A stretch of DNA of 64,000 bases from Streptomyces celluloflavus (GTDB taxonomy: Bacteria; Actinomycetota; Actinomycetes; Streptomycetales; Streptomycetaceae): the NCBI GenBank assembly GCA_000720995.1, contig JOEL01000018.1, positions 1-64,000 on the forward strand. Reading direction: 5' to 3'. The notes under the pieces were generated by a model that made no database searches, had not been told where the DNA came from, and saw only the letters and a list, made by a program, of their open reading frames with translations. The stretch's first letter is position 1. The number at the start of each line of letters is the position of its first letter. The position numbers and the translations under genes are program-made. Shown here one piece after another: positions 14,757 to 23,640 of this stretch.

Positions 14757-15806
14757 ATGAGGCTTGGCATCAACCTCGGCTACTGGGGCGCCGGCATGGA
14801 CGCGGACAATCTCGCGGTGGCGCAGGAGGCCGACCGCCTCGGCTACGCGGTCTGCTGGGCCGCCGAGGCGTACGGCTCCGACGCTCCCACGGTGCTCTCC
14901 TGGGTCGCCGCCCAGACCGAGCGCATCGACATCGGGTCGGCGATCCTCCAGATCCCGGCCCGTACGCCCGCGATGACCGCGATGACGGCCGCGACCCTGG
15001 ACTCGCTCTCCGGCGGCCGGTTCCGGCTCGGTCTCGGCGTCTCCGGGCCGCAGGTCTCCGAGGGCTGGTACGGCGTCAAGTTCGACAAGCCGCTGGCGCG
15101 CACCCGCGAGTACGTCGACATCGTCCGCAAGGCCATGACCCGCGAGCGGCTCTCCTACGAGGGCGAGCACTGGACGCTGCCGCTGCCCGGCGGCCCCGGC
15201 AAGCCGCTCAAGCTCACCGTGCACCCGCAGCGGGAGCACATCCCGCTCTACATCGCGGCGATCGGCCCCAAGAACCTCCAGCAGACCGGTGAGATCGCCG
15301 ACGGCGCACTGCTGATCTTCCCCTCCGCCGACCACCTGGAGGAGACCGCGGTCTCGCACCTCCGGGCGGGCCGCGAGAAGGCCGGCAAGACGATGGAGAG
15401 CTTCGACGTCTGTCCGACGCTGCCGCTCGCCGTCGGCGAGGACGTCGGCGCGCTGGCCGACATGTTCCGGCCGTACACCGCCCTGTACGTCGGCGGGATG
15501 GGCAGCCGCAAGCAGAACTTCTACAACCAGCTGGCCCGGCGGATGGGCTACGAGAAGGAAGCCGCCGAGATCCAGGACAAGTACCTGTCCGGCGACAAGG
15601 ACGGCGCGGCCGCGGCCATCCCGCAGCAGCTGATCGACCAGACCACGCTGCTCGGCTCCGTCGAGCGGATCGCGGAGCGGATGCAGGCGTACGCGGCGGC
15701 CGGGGTGACCACGCTGACGCTGGCGCCCGCGGGTTTCACGCTGGCGGACCGGGTCGCGTCGCTGCGGGCGGGTACCGAGGCGCTGGAGCGCGCCGGGCTG
15801 GCGTAA
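14757..15806 (+). CDS. LLM-class F420-dependent oxidoreductase
   Basis: 349-residue luciferase-like monooxygenase-superfamily enzyme. The barrel start MRLGINLGYWG, the strand IDIGSAILQIPARTPAMTAM, the SGGRFRLGLGVSGPQ block and IAAIGPKNLQQTGEIADG are typical of F420-using members. Streptomyces makes F420, which fits. GGGGAG precedes ATG 14757. Substrate unknown. It is monocistronic, ended by the hairpin at 15838, and has its own palindromic candidate operator. Confidence 0.9.
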   Translation: MRLGINLGYWGAGMDADNLAVAQEADRLGYAVCWAAEAYGSDAPTVLSWVAAQTERIDIGSAILQIPARTPAMTAMTAATLDSLSGGRFRLGLGVSGPQVSEGWYGVKFDKPLARTREYVDIVRKAMTRERLSYEGEHWTLPLPGGPGKPLKLTVHPQREHIPLYIAAIGPKNLQQTGEIADGALLIFPSADHLEETAVSHLRAGREKAGKTMESFDVCPTLPLAVGEDVGALADMFRPYTALYVGGMGSRKQNFYNQLARRMGYEKEAAEIQDKYLSGDKDGAAAAIPQQLIDQTTLLGSVERIAERMQAYAAAGVTTLTLAPAGFTLADRVASLRAGTEALERAGLA

Positions 15807-15837
15807 CGGCGGTCGTGGGGGGCCGGACATACGGAAA

Positions 15838-15860
15838 GCCCGGCGCCGGTGGCGCCGGGC
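15838..15860 (+). terminator. terminator after the F420-type oxidoreductase
   Basis: GCCCGGCGCC and GGCGCCGGGC pair perfectly (10 bp) around a GGT loop, 32 bases after the stop. The remaining intergenic sequence to 16061 shows nothing else I can assign. Confidence 0.75.
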
Positions 15861-16061
15861 GGCCCCGGCGCAGCGGCCGTGGTGGGGGCTCGGGGGTCTT
15901 CCCCGCCACGGCCGTCGCCCAGCACAACGCCCCCGTGAGCGCACCGGTTACGCCCGGACACCAGCGCACCGGTCGTCCGGACGGGTGACCGGACGGGCCG
16001 TGCGGTTGCCGCCGCCCCTGCCCCGCATTTCACTTTCCCGTGCGGGCGTGTCCGTTCGGAG

Positions 16062-16859
16062 GTGGCGCAGCTGTTCTCGGCCCGGAGCCTGTTCCAGGAG
16101 ATCATCGAGCACGACGAGTCCTACCGGCTGTTCTGCTCGGTGGCCGCCGGCGGCGAGGCACAGGGCGGCTGGGAGAACGGCCGGATCGCCGCGCTGCTCC
16201 CCGCGTCGCTGCGCGAGCCGGCGCCCAAGGTCACCCGGCACGGCGCCGACGAGGACAAGCACGGCCGGACCTTTCACGCCCTGCTGCGCAAGCGCGGTCT
16301 CACCCCCGTCGAAGTCCCCGCGGCGATCGACCACACCATGCTGCTGGAGCGCCGGGGCATCGGCCTGGCCCACGACAGGCTGCGCCGCGACGAACCGCTC
16401 GGCGAACTCGACATCGTCACCTACCTCGCGCACAGCCGGGTCACCGAACAGCGCGCCGCCGACCAGATGGGCATGCTCAGGAACTCCTTCGGCGACCACC
16501 CCGAGGTGGGCCGGGCGATCCGGATGATCTCCCGGGACGAGGAGAACCACCTCGCCCACTGCCACGAGGAACTGCTCCGGCCGGCCCGCGCCGGGCACGG
16601 CCGGGCGATCCGGCGGATCCTGTGCGATTGCGCGCTCGCCGAGACCGGCGTCCACCGGGACGTCAGCCTCGCCGTGCTGGACCGCATGGGCCGCATCCTG
16701 GGCTGGTCCGCGGCCAGGTCCGCGGTGCTCGCCACGGCCGTCCGGACGATGCACGGCCATGAGCGGCTGGGCGGCCGGCGGCGCATGACCGGTCTGCGGA
16801 TGCCCGAGCGGCGCGACGCGCCGGGCGGCCCGGCCACCAACGCACCAAAATACGCCTGA
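16062..16859 (+). CDS. ferritin-like domain protein
   Basis: 265 aa, helical. Acidic/His clusters typical of a di-iron four-helix bundle are spaced along it: EIIEHDES, HGADEDKH, VTEQRAADQMG and SRDEENHLAHCHEE, the last being an ExxH-type ligand set. This suggests a ferritin-like or rubrerythrin-like metal protein. The reaction is unknown. GTG 16062 gives the expected N-terminus (AQLFSARSLFQEI), but the CGGAGG beside it is too close for a normal ribosome binding site, so the start is uncertain by a few codons. It converges on corA. Confidence 0.8.
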   Translation: MAQLFSARSLFQEIIEHDESYRLFCSVAAGGEAQGGWENGRIAALLPASLREPAPKVTRHGADEDKHGRTFHALLRKRGLTPVEVPAAIDHTMLLERRGIGLAHDRLRRDEPLGELDIVTYLAHSRVTEQRAADQMGMLRNSFGDHPEVGRAIRMISRDEENHLAHCHEELLRPARAGHGRAIRRILCDCALAETGVHRDVSLAVLDRMGRILGWSAARSAVLATAVRTMHGHERLGGRRRMTGLRMPERRDAPGGPATNAPKYA

Positions 16860-16890
16860 GCGGCCCGGCCGCAGGGCCCCGGGCGCCCGG

Positions 16891-17883
16891 TCACAGCCAG
16901 CCGCGGCGCTTGAACAGCCGGTACAGCGCGAATTCGATGCCCACCATCACCAGCAGGACCACCGGATAGCCCAGCGGCCACTTCAGCTCGGGCATGTCGG
17001 TGAAGTTCATGCCGTAGATCCCGGCGATCAGGGTGGGGACGGCGGCCAGCGCCGCCCACGCCGAGATCTTGCGCATATCGTCGTTCTGTCGCACGCCCAC
17101 CTGTGCCAGATGGGCCGCGAGAATGTCCGAGAGCAGCCGGTCCAGGCCCTCCACGGAGTCGTTGGCGCGGGTGAGGTGGTCGCCGACATCGCGGAAGAAC
17201 GGCCGGGCATGGCCGGGCACGAAGGGCACCCCGGGGTTCTGGAGGCGGACCATCGGCTCCAGCAACGGACCGGTGGCGCGCCGGAATTCGAGCACCTCGC
17301 GCTTGAACGCGTAGATCCTGGCCGCGATGTTCTTGGTGTCGCCGCCGTTCGAGGAGAACACCTCGGCCTCCAACTCCTCCAGGTCCAGCTGGAGTTCACC
17401 GGCCACCTCGATGTAGTCGTCGACCACCGCGTCGCTGACCGCGTAGAGCACCGCCGTCGGGCCGTGCCGGAGGATCTCCGGCTGGTGCTCCAGCCGCTGG
17501 CGCACCGCCGTGAGCGGGCTCGCCTCGCCGTGCCGCACCGTGACGACGAACGAGTCACCGACGAAGACCATCAGCTCGGAGGTGGTCACCGTGTCGGTCC
17601 CGGCGTCGTAGCCGACCGGCTTCAGCACCACGAACAGCGAGTCCTCGTACACCTCCAGCTTGGGCCGCTGATGCGCCTTGAGCGCGTCCTCGACGGCCAG
17701 CGGATGCAGCCCGAACTCGCTGCTGACGAGGTCGAACTCCTGCTGCGTCGGCTCGTGCAGCCCCAGCCACAGGAAGGAGTCGCCGTCGGCCCGCGCCGCG
17801 GCGAGGGCGGTGGCGAAGTCGGCCGTCCGCTCGGTGCGGCGGCCCTCCCGGTAGATGGCACAGTCCTTGATCACACCCGGCAT
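16891..17883 (-). CDS. corA: CorA family magnesium/cobalt transporter
   Basis: 330-residue divalent cation channel. A large cytoplasmic N-terminal domain (1-265) with a long acidic helix is followed by two C-terminal membrane helices. The first ends in the signature YGMNF (about 287-291), which forms the outer pore, and the second is PVVLLVMVGIEFALYRLF. A basic tail KRRGW follows. ATG 17883 is preceded by GGGGGAG; the longer upstream frame runs into the divergent gene and is rejected. It diverges from the phosphomutase-family gene with 58 bases between starts. Confidence 0.94.
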   Translation of the reverse strand: MPGVIKDCAIYREGRRTERTADFATALAAARADGDSFLWLGLHEPTQQEFDLVSSEFGLHPLAVEDALKAHQRPKLEVYEDSLFVVLKPVGYDAGTDTVTTSELMVFVGDSFVVTVRHGEASPLTAVRQRLEHQPEILRHGPTAVLYAVSDAVVDDYIEVAGELQLDLEELEAEVFSSNGGDTKNIAARIYAFKREVLEFRRATGPLLEPMVRLQNPGVPFVPGHARPFFRDVGDHLTRANDSVEGLDRLLSDILAAHLAQVGVRQNDDMRKISAWAALAAVPTLIAGIYGMNFTDMPELKWPLGYPVVLLVMVGIEFALYRLFKRRGWL

Positions 17884-17941
17884 TCTCCCCCTCGCCCGGC
17901 CGCCCGTCGCCACCGTGGACGCGGCACGTAGGCTGGCGGAC

Positions 17942-18640
17942 ATGCCCACGCTGATCCTGGTGCGGCACGGCCGCTCCACCGCCAACACCTCCGGTGTGCT
18001 CGCCGGACGGATGCCCGGTGTCGCCCTCGACGAGCGCGGTAGCGCCCAGGCCGCGGCGCTCCCCGCGCGGCTGGCCGGCGTACCGCTGACCGCCGCCGTC
18101 TCCAGCCCGCTCCAGCGCTGCCGGGAGACCCTGCGGCCCCTGCTGGCGGCCCGCCCCGGACTGCCGCTGTACGCCGAGGACCGGATCAGCGAATGCGACT
18201 ACGGCGACTGGTCGGGCCGCAAACTCGCCGAGCTGGCCGATCAGCCGCTGATGGAGGTCGTCCAGCGGCACCCGTCCGCCGCCGCCTTCCCCGGCGGCGA
18301 GTCGATGCGGGCCATGCAGGGCCGCGCGGTGGACGCGGTCCGCGACTGGAACGCCCGGACCGAGGAGGCGCACGGCGCCGAGGCCGCCTACCTCATGTGC
18401 TCGCACGGCGACATCATCAAATCCCTTGTCGCCGACGCCCTGGGGATGCACCTCGACCTCTTCCAGCGGATCTCCGTGGAGCCCTGCTCGGTCACCGTGA
18501 TCCGCTACACCCGGCTGCGCCCCTACCTCGTACGGCTCGGTGACACCGGCGACTTCGGGGGTCTGGTGCCCCGCGAGGACGCCGGCCCTGTGGACGGGGA
18601 GCGGGACGCGGCCGTCGGAGGCGGCGCGGGAGCGCCGTGA
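17942..18640 (+). CDS. histidine phosphatase (MSMEG_4193-type putative phosphomutase)
   Basis: 232 aa. The RHG motif (LVRHGRST) at residues 7-14 supplies the phosphorylated His. The second conserved His is in CSHGDIIKSL, and ECDYGDW carries the acid. These place it in the histidine phosphatase superfamily, and the neighbourhood (DUF3090, SCO1664, mshC) matches the actinobacterial subfamily called MSMEG_4193. Substrate unknown. A TAGGCT box ends seven bases before ATG 17942, so the mRNA is probably leaderless. Confidence 0.88.
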   Translation: MPTLILVRHGRSTANTSGVLAGRMPGVALDERGSAQAAALPARLAGVPLTAAVSSPLQRCRETLRPLLAARPGLPLYAEDRISECDYGDWSGRKLAELADQPLMEVVQRHPSAAAFPGGESMRAMQGRAVDAVRDWNARTEEAHGAEAAYLMCSHGDIIKSLVADALGMHLDLFQRISVEPCSVTVIRYTRLRPYLVRLGDTGDFGGLVPREDAGPVDGERDAAVGGGAGAP

Positions 18641-18761
18641 TCAGCGGGCGCAGTAGGGTGGGTCCACGGCGCTGTCCGCCCTGTCCCTGCGATCCGCACC
18701 GTGACCGCAGGACCTTGCAGCGACCGCACTGACCCCGCAGTCGAGCAATCGGAGCAGGACG

Positions 18762-19352
18762 TTGTCCCGTCAGGTGTTCTTCTACGACGCGCCGGACCGC
18801 TTCGTGGCCGGTACGGTCGGGCTGCCTGGCCGTCGTAGCTTCTTCCTCCAGGCCACCGCGGCCGGCCGCACCACCAGCGTCGCCCTGGAGAAGACCCAGG
18901 TGGCCGCCCTCGCCGAGCGGATCGACGAGCTGCTGGACGAGGTGGTGCGGCGCAGCGGCGGCAACGCCCCGGTGCCCGCCGTCGCCCCCACCGAGCTGGC
19001 CGACTCCGCCCCGCTGGAATCGCCCGTCGAGGAGGAGTTCCGGGTCGGCACCATGGCGCTCGCCTGGGACGGCGAGGACCAGCGGATGATCGTGGAGGCG
19101 CAGGCGCTCGTCGAGATGGACGCCGGCAGCGACGAGGACCTCGCCGAGGCCGAGGAGCGGCTGCTCCAGGACGACGAGAACGGCCCGCCGATGCTGCGGG
19201 TGCGCCTCAGCGGAACCATGGCCAGGGCGTTCGCCAAGCGGGCCCTGGAAGTCGTCAACGCCGGGCGCCCGCCGTGCCCGCTGTGCAGCCTGCCGCTCGA
19301 CCCGGAGGGACACGTATGCCCGCGCCAGAACGGATACCGACGGGACGCCTGA
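18762..19352 (+). CDS. DUF3090 family protein
   Basis: 196 aa. It begins SRQVFFYDAPDRFVAGTVG and carries a C-terminal Cys cluster [19 protein letters not shown] that looks like a zinc ribbon. Both features identify DUF3090, an actinobacterial family of unknown function. Start is TTG 18762, preceded by GGAGCAGGAC; no ATG or GTG fits the family N-terminus. The end overlaps the next gene by 37 bases, so the two are co-expressed. A TAGGGT box near 18655 could be the promoter. Confidence 0.9.
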   Translation: MSRQVFFYDAPDRFVAGTVGLPGRRSFFLQATAAGRTTSVALEKTQVAALAERIDELLDEVVRRSGGNAPVPAVAPTELADSAPLESPVEEEFRVGTMALAWDGEDQRMIVEAQALVEMDAGSDEDLAEAEERLLQDDENGPPMLRVRLSGTMARAFAKRALEVVNAGRPPCPLCSLPLDPEGHVCPRQNGYRRDA

Positions 19353-20245
19353 GCGCCATGGAGCCCTCGGGCGGGCCGGGCGGAGAGGCCGGGGCGGTGC
19401 CGTCCCCCGCGCCGCCGCGGGACGGCGCGGGAGCGGCGCCGGAGCCCGCCACCGGGGTGTCCGTCGCGTTGCTGGCCGAGGGCGAGCTGACCGTGCGCGG
19501 CCAGATCCGGGAGGCGTCCAACGCCGTGCTCTACTGCACGGTCGCCCTCGACGGCCGCACCGCCGCCTGCGTGTACAAACCGGTCGCCGGGGAGCGCCCG
19601 CTGTGGGACTTCCCCGACGGCACGCTCGCCCAGCGCGAGGTCGCCGCGTACGAGATCTCCCGGGCGAGCGGCTGGGACCTGATCCCGCCGACGGTGCTGC
19701 GGGACGGCCCGTACGGCACCGGCATGGTCCAGGAGTGGATCGAGGCGCCCGACGGCGCGGTTCCGGAACTGCTCGCCCTGGTCGAGGACGCGGAGCCGGG
19801 CCCCGGCTGGAAGGCGGTCGGGTTCGCCGAGACCGGCGCGGGCCGCACCGCGCTGCTGGTGCACGCCGACGATCCGCGGCTGCGGCGGCTCGCGGTACTC
19901 GACGCGGTGATCAACAACGGGGACCGCAAGGGCGGCCATCTGCTGCCCGCGGCCGGCGGCCGGCTCTTCGCCATCGACCACGGTGTGACGTTCAACGCCG
20001 AGGACAAGCTGCGCACGCTGCTGTGGGGGTGGGCGGGGGAGCCGCTGACCGAGGAGGCACTGACGGTCCTGCGGGGCCTCCAGGAGGCGCTGGCGGACGC
20101 CACGCCGCTCGCCGCCCGACTGGCCGAATTGATCACCGGCGCCGAGATCGCGGCGCTGCGGGCGCGGGTGGCCGGACTGCTGCGCAGCGGCCGGCACCCC
20201 GAGCCGGGCGGCCAGTGGCCGCCGATCCCCTGGCCGCCGGTCTGA
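19316..20245 (+). CDS. SCO1664 family protein (kinase-like fold)
   Basis: 309 aa. After a Pro/Ala/Gly-rich N-terminus (about 1-45) the protein has segments shared with PI3/4-kinase-like folds: [20 protein letters not shown] (a Lys strand), [10 protein letters not shown] (hinge), [12 protein letters not shown] (catalytic-loop-like Asp) and [10 protein letters not shown] (metal-binding-like Asp). Phosphotransfer activity is inferred, not shown. I chose ATG 19316 because GGAGGGA sits at proper spacing; it lies inside the DUF3090 gene. ATG 19358 is the alternative. The DUF3090 / SCO1664 / mshC order is conserved in Streptomyces. Confidence 0.88.
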   Translation: MPAPERIPTGRLSAMEPSGGPGGEAGAVPSPAPPRDGAGAAPEPATGVSVALLAEGELTVRGQIREASNAVLYCTVALDGRTAACVYKPVAGERPLWDFPDGTLAQREVAAYEISRASGWDLIPPTVLRDGPYGTGMVQEWIEAPDGAVPELLALVEDAEPGPGWKAVGFAETGAGRTALLVHADDPRLRRLAVLDAVINNGDRKGGHLLPAAGGRLFAIDHGVTFNAEDKLRTLLWGWAGEPLTEEALTVLRGLQEALADATPLAARLAELITGAEIAALRARVAGLLRSGRHPEPGGQWPPIPWPPV

Positions 20246-20363
20246 CCGGGGCGGCCGGCCGGTCGCCTCTCGCACGCTTCGCCGTCGAACGCAAGACCGC
20301 CTATCCGGCCAAGACATCCGGTCCGGTTCGAATCCGGAACATGCGTCCGGTTACGCTCAATGC

Positions 20364-21593
20364 ATGCATGCATGGCCCGCTTCTGAGGTCCCCGCCCTGC
20401 CTGGCCAGGGCCGCGACCTGAGGATCCACGACACCGCGACCGGCGGACGGGTATCCCTCGACCCCGGTCCCGTCGCCCGTATCTACGTCTGCGGCATCAC
20501 GCCGTACGACGCCACCCACATGGGGCACGCGGCGACCTACAACGCGTTCGACCTGGTTCAGCGCGTGTGGCTCGACACGAAGCGCCAGGTGCACTACGTG
20601 CAGAACGTCACCGATGTCGACGACCCGCTGCTGGAGCGGGCCGTCGCCACCGGCGACGACTGGACGGCGCTCGCCGAGCGCGAGACCGCCCTGTTCCGCG
20701 AGGACATGACGGCCCTGCGGATGCTGCCGCCCCGGCACTACATCGGCGCCGTCGAGGCGATACCCGGCATCGTGCCGCTCGTGGAACGGCTGCTCGACGC
20801 CGGTGCCGCCTACGAGCTCGAAGGCGACATCTACTTCTCCGTCGCGTCCGACGCCCACTTCGGTGCGGTCTCCGGGCTGGACGCCGCGGCGATGCGGCTG
20901 CTCTCCGCCGAGCGCGGCGGCGACCCGGAGCGGGAGGGCAAGAAGAACCCGCTCGACCCGATGCTGTGGATGGCCGCCCGCGACGGCGACCCGAGCTGGG
21001 ACGGCGGTTCGCTCGGCCGGGGCCGCCCCGGCTGGCACATCGAGTGTGTCGCCATCGCCCTGGAGCATCTGGGCATGGGCTTCGACGTCCAGGGCGGCGG
21101 CTCCGACCTCGCCTTCCCGCACCACGAGATGGGCGCCTCGCACGCCCAGGCGCTCACCGGCGAGTACCCGTTCGCCAAGGCGTATGTGCACGCCGGGATG
21201 GTGGCCCTGAACGGCGAGAAGATGTCCAAGTCCAAGGGCAACCTCGTCTTCGTCTCCACGGTGCGACGGGCCGGCACCGACCCGGCCGCGATCCGCCTCG
21301 CGCTGCTCGCCCACCACTACCGCGCCGACTGGGAGTGGACCGACTCGGTGCTGACCGAGGCCGAGGAGCGGCTCGCGCGCTGGCGCGCCGCCGTCTCCCG
21401 CCCGGACGGACCGCCCGCCGACGCCCTCCTGGAGGAGATCCGCACGGCCCTCGCCGACGACCTGGACTCGCCCGCCGCGCTCGCGGCGGTCGACCGCTGG
21501 GCCGCCGCGCAACAGGCCGATGGCGGCAGCGACGAGGGCGCCCCCGGCCTGGTGTCGCGCGCCGTCGACGCGCTCCTGGGCGTGGCCCTGTGA
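20364..21593 (+). CDS. mshC: MshC, cysteine ligase of mycothiol synthesis
   Basis: 409 aa. It joins L-cysteine to GlcN-Ins using ATP, the third step of mycothiol synthesis in the cytoplasm. It is a class I aminoacyl-tRNA-synthetase-like enzyme: the first zinc Cys is in YVCGITPYD, the HIGH-like motif is [19 protein letters not shown] supplies further zinc/substrate residues and EKMSKSKGN is the KMSKS loop. The N-terminus [14 protein letters not shown] matches MshC. ATG 20364 lies within an unusual alternating ATGCATGCATGCAT run holding three overlapping ATGs in different frames; only this one is in frame. No Shine-Dalgarno is visible, so the transcript may be leaderless (TACGCT about 10 bases upstream). 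Confidence 0.96.
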   Translation: MHAWPASEVPALPGQGRDLRIHDTATGGRVSLDPGPVARIYVCGITPYDATHMGHAATYNAFDLVQRVWLDTKRQVHYVQNVTDVDDPLLERAVATGDDWTALAERETALFREDMTALRMLPPRHYIGAVEAIPGIVPLVERLLDAGAAYELEGDIYFSVASDAHFGAVSGLDAAAMRLLSAERGGDPEREGKKNPLDPMLWMAARDGDPSWDGGSLGRGRPGWHIECVAIALEHLGMGFDVQGGGSDLAFPHHEMGASHAQALTGEYPFAKAYVHAGMVALNGEKMSKSKGNLVFVSTVRRAGTDPAAIRLALLAHHYRADWEWTDSVLTEAEERLARWRAAVSRPDGPPADALLEEIRTALADDLDSPAALAAVDRWAAAQQADGGSDEGAPGLVSRAVDALLGVAL

Positions 21594-21634
21594 CGGTGCC
21601 GACGGCGCCGCGCTGACCTCCGCCCGCCGACCCT

Positions 21635-21666
21635 GGGGCGCTTCCGCCGGATGGCGGGGGCGCCCC
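21635..21666 (+). terminator. rho-independent terminator of mshC
   Basis: A 14-bp stem with two G-T pairs (21635-21648 with 21653-21666), GGAT loop, followed by TCTTTCTTG. A strong intrinsic terminator by Streptomyces standards. Confidence 0.88.
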
Positions 21667-22093
21667 TCTTTCTTGTTGGTGCCTTGCCGGTGGCCTGAAG
21701 CCTGACGGTTCCTTGCCGCCGTCCGCGGTCCGCCGTCCGCCGTCCGTCACTCGGTCATCGGCCCGCGCTGCCGCAGCGGCCGGAAGTCCGGCAGCGCGGT
21801 TGAGGGGGATCAGGTCCGCGCCGGGCCGGTGGATGCGACGGAACCAACAGGGCTGCGGGCGGCCGTCGTCGCCGGACCGCCGCCTCGCCGGAGCGACGGC
21901 GTGCCGCCGTTCGTCAACGCGGGCCCGGCGGTGCCGAGATGGCGGGACGTCAGGCCGTACCAGGACCGGACGGCCCGCTCGCCGCTCGCCGCCTGCCCGG
22001 GACGTCCACCCGCAAGGCGCGCCCTCTGGTACCCGACACGAGGACGGCGGGGTGACCCGCGACGCCCCCACCGGGTGTCCGCCGGGTACGGAA
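21667..22093. other. intergenic stretch with no supported gene
   Basis: About 430 bases between the mshC and PAC2 terminators. Several long open frames cross it on both strands, but none has a ribosome binding site, a consistent codon bias or a recognisable product. A CCGTCCG-type short repeat occurs near 21720-21750. I see nothing functional. Confidence 0.6.
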
Positions 22094-22138
22094 CGGGGGC
22101 GCCGGACGGCCGTTGGTGCGGCCGGTCCGGCGCCCCCG
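22094..22138 (-). terminator. terminator of the PAC2 gene
   Basis: CGGGGGCGCCGGAC (22094-22107) pairs with GTCCGGCGCCCCCG (22125-22138), and five more inner pairs form next to a single unpaired base. It lies 26 bases beyond the PAC2 stop. Confidence 0.8.
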
Positions 22139-22163
22139 GTGCGGTGCGCGGGCGGGAGCGGGC

Positions 22164-23378
22164 TCAGCGCCCGGTGCCGGTGTCCTTGTCCGCGGGGCCG
22201 TCCGCGGGCTTCTCGGCGCCGGCGGCGTCCGGGCCGTCGGAGAGGTCCGGGGTGTCCGCGGCGTCGGGGGCGGGAGAGGCGTCCGGGGCGGGTGCGGCCG
22301 CCGGGCCGGCGGTGTCCGCGGGCGTCGTGGACGGCGCGGTCCCGCCCTCGGCGTCCGTCGTACCGGTGCTCGCCGGCTCCGTGCCGTCGGCGGCGGACCC
22401 GGTGTCGCGCGGCTCCTTGGACACCGGCCGGGCCGGCCGGGTGCGGCCGCCCGCCGGGTCGCGCAGATAGCCGCCGTCGCGGCCGTCGGCGAGCCCGCCC
22501 TCGGTCGCCACCCCCGGTCCGGCCTGCGGGTCGCGGCGCCGCAGATAGCGCTCGAACTCGCGGGCGATGGCCTCGCCGGACGCCTCCGGCAGCTCCGCGG
22601 TGTCGCGCGCCTCCTCCAGCGACTGGACGTACTCGGCGACCTCGCTGTCCTCGGCCGCCAGCTGGTCGACGCCCAGCTGCCAGGCGCGCGCGTCCTCGCT
22701 CAGCTCGCCGAGCGGGATGCGTACGCCCAGCAGGTCCTCCAGGCGGTTGATCAGGGCGAGGCTGGCCTTCGGGTTGGGCGGCTGGGAGACGTAGTGCGGC
22801 ACCGCCGCCCACAGGCTGACCGCGGGGACGCCCGCGTGGGTGCACGCCTCCTGGAGGATGCCGACGATGCCCGTGGGGCCCTCGTAGCGCGACTCCTCCA
22901 GATCCAGCCGGGCGGCGAGGTCGGCGTCCGAGGTGACGGCGCTGACCGGGACCGGGCGGGTGTGCGGGGTGTCGCCGAGCAGCGCGCCCAGCACCACCAC
23001 CATCTCCACGCCCAGCTCGTGGGCGAAGCCCAGCAGTTCGTTGCAGAACGACCGCCAGCGCATGCTGGGCTCGACACCGCGGACCAGGACCAGATCGCGG
23101 GGGTGTCCCTTGCCGTCGGCGTCGCCGACGCGGACGACGGAGAGCCGGGTGGTGGGCCAGGTGATCTTCCGGACGCCGCCGTCGAGGAAGACGGTCGGGC
23201 GGTTGACCTGGAAGTCGTAGTAGTCCTCCGCGTCGAGCGCGGCGAAGACCTGGCCCTTCCACTCCCGGTCCAGATGGGCGACGGCGGCGGAGGCGGCGTC
23301 GCCGGCGTCGTTCCAGCCTTCGAACGCGGCCACCATGACCGGGTCGATCAGCTCGGGCACCCCCTCCAGCTCGATCAC
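22164..23378 (-). CDS. PAC2 family protein (proteasome-assembly-chaperone-like)
   Basis: 404 aa. Residues 1-290 are the PAC2 domain: [30 protein letters not shown] and [17 protein letters not shown]. The remaining about 110 residues are a Pro/Ala/Asp-rich tail of low complexity. In eukaryotes PAC2 folds help assemble proteasomes. In actinobacteria the role is unproven, though this genome does have a proteasome (56-58 kb). GTG 23378 is chosen over the upstream ATG because AAGGAGG sits seven bases before it and the protein then begins at the conserved strand. Confidence 0.9.
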   Translation of the reverse strand: MIELEGVPELIDPVMVAAFEGWNDAGDAASAAVAHLDREWKGQVFAALDAEDYYDFQVNRPTVFLDGGVRKITWPTTRLSVVRVGDADGKGHPRDLVLVRGVEPSMRWRSFCNELLGFAHELGVEMVVVLGALLGDTPHTRPVPVSAVTSDADLAARLDLEESRYEGPTGIVGILQEACTHAGVPAVSLWAAVPHYVSQPPNPKASLALINRLEDLLGVRIPLGELSEDARAWQLGVDQLAAEDSEVAEYVQSLEEARDTAELPEASGEAIAREFERYLRRRDPQAGPGVATEGGLADGRDGGYLRDPAGGRTRPARPVSKEPRDTGSAADGTEPASTGTTDAEGGTAPSTTPADTAGPAAAPAPDASPAPDAADTPDLSDGPDAAGAEKPADGPADKDTGTGR

Positions 23379-23555
23379 CCAGCGCCTCCTTCCGACCGGT
23401 CGGACCGCCTCGGGGCGGCCGCCGGCAGCAGTTCCGTTACGTGCGTTCCCCACACTACGGCGTCCGGGGTGCCCGTCCGCAGCCCCTGTGCAAGAAGGCG
23501 TACCTATTCATCCGACCTGTTTCCGGGATTGTTCGTTCAACTTCCGTACGGGGTC

Positions 23556-23585
23556 TGGACGCTGCCTTGCGGGCAGGGCTATACA
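23556..23585 (+). promoter_or_regulatory. candidate promoter of the fucose-type operon
   Basis: TGGACG (23556-23561) and TATACA (23580-23585) are separated by 18 bases, a plausible vegetative -35/-10 pair. The leader to ATG 23641 is about 50 bases. The -10 box overlaps the regulator motif described next. Confidence 0.6.
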
Positions 23586-23592
23586 TCGGATG
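23581..23592 (+). promoter_or_regulatory. candidate FadR-type operator in the fucose operon promoter
   Basis: ATACATCGGATG at 23581-23592 is identical, and in the same orientation to transcription, to a 12-mer upstream of the GntR regulator (complement of 33125-33136). Its core ACATCNGATGT is nearly symmetric, as FadR-subfamily operators are. It overlaps the -10 box, so binding should repress. Confidence 0.6.
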
Positions 23593-23640
23593 ACCAGGAA
23601 AGGTCCGATGTTCTTCCGCGGCACCTCAGGGGGCGTGCGC

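Noticed and set aside
20322-20341. T-arm-like GGTTCGAATCC sequence before mshC, possible tRNA remnant
   Set aside because: No acceptor, D or anticodon arm can be paired around it. The element is a short palindromic stretch only.
21829-22470. Plus-strand frame in the gap after mshC
   Set aside because: It crosses the PAC2 terminator and the antisense of its tail, has no ribosome binding site and no recognisable product.
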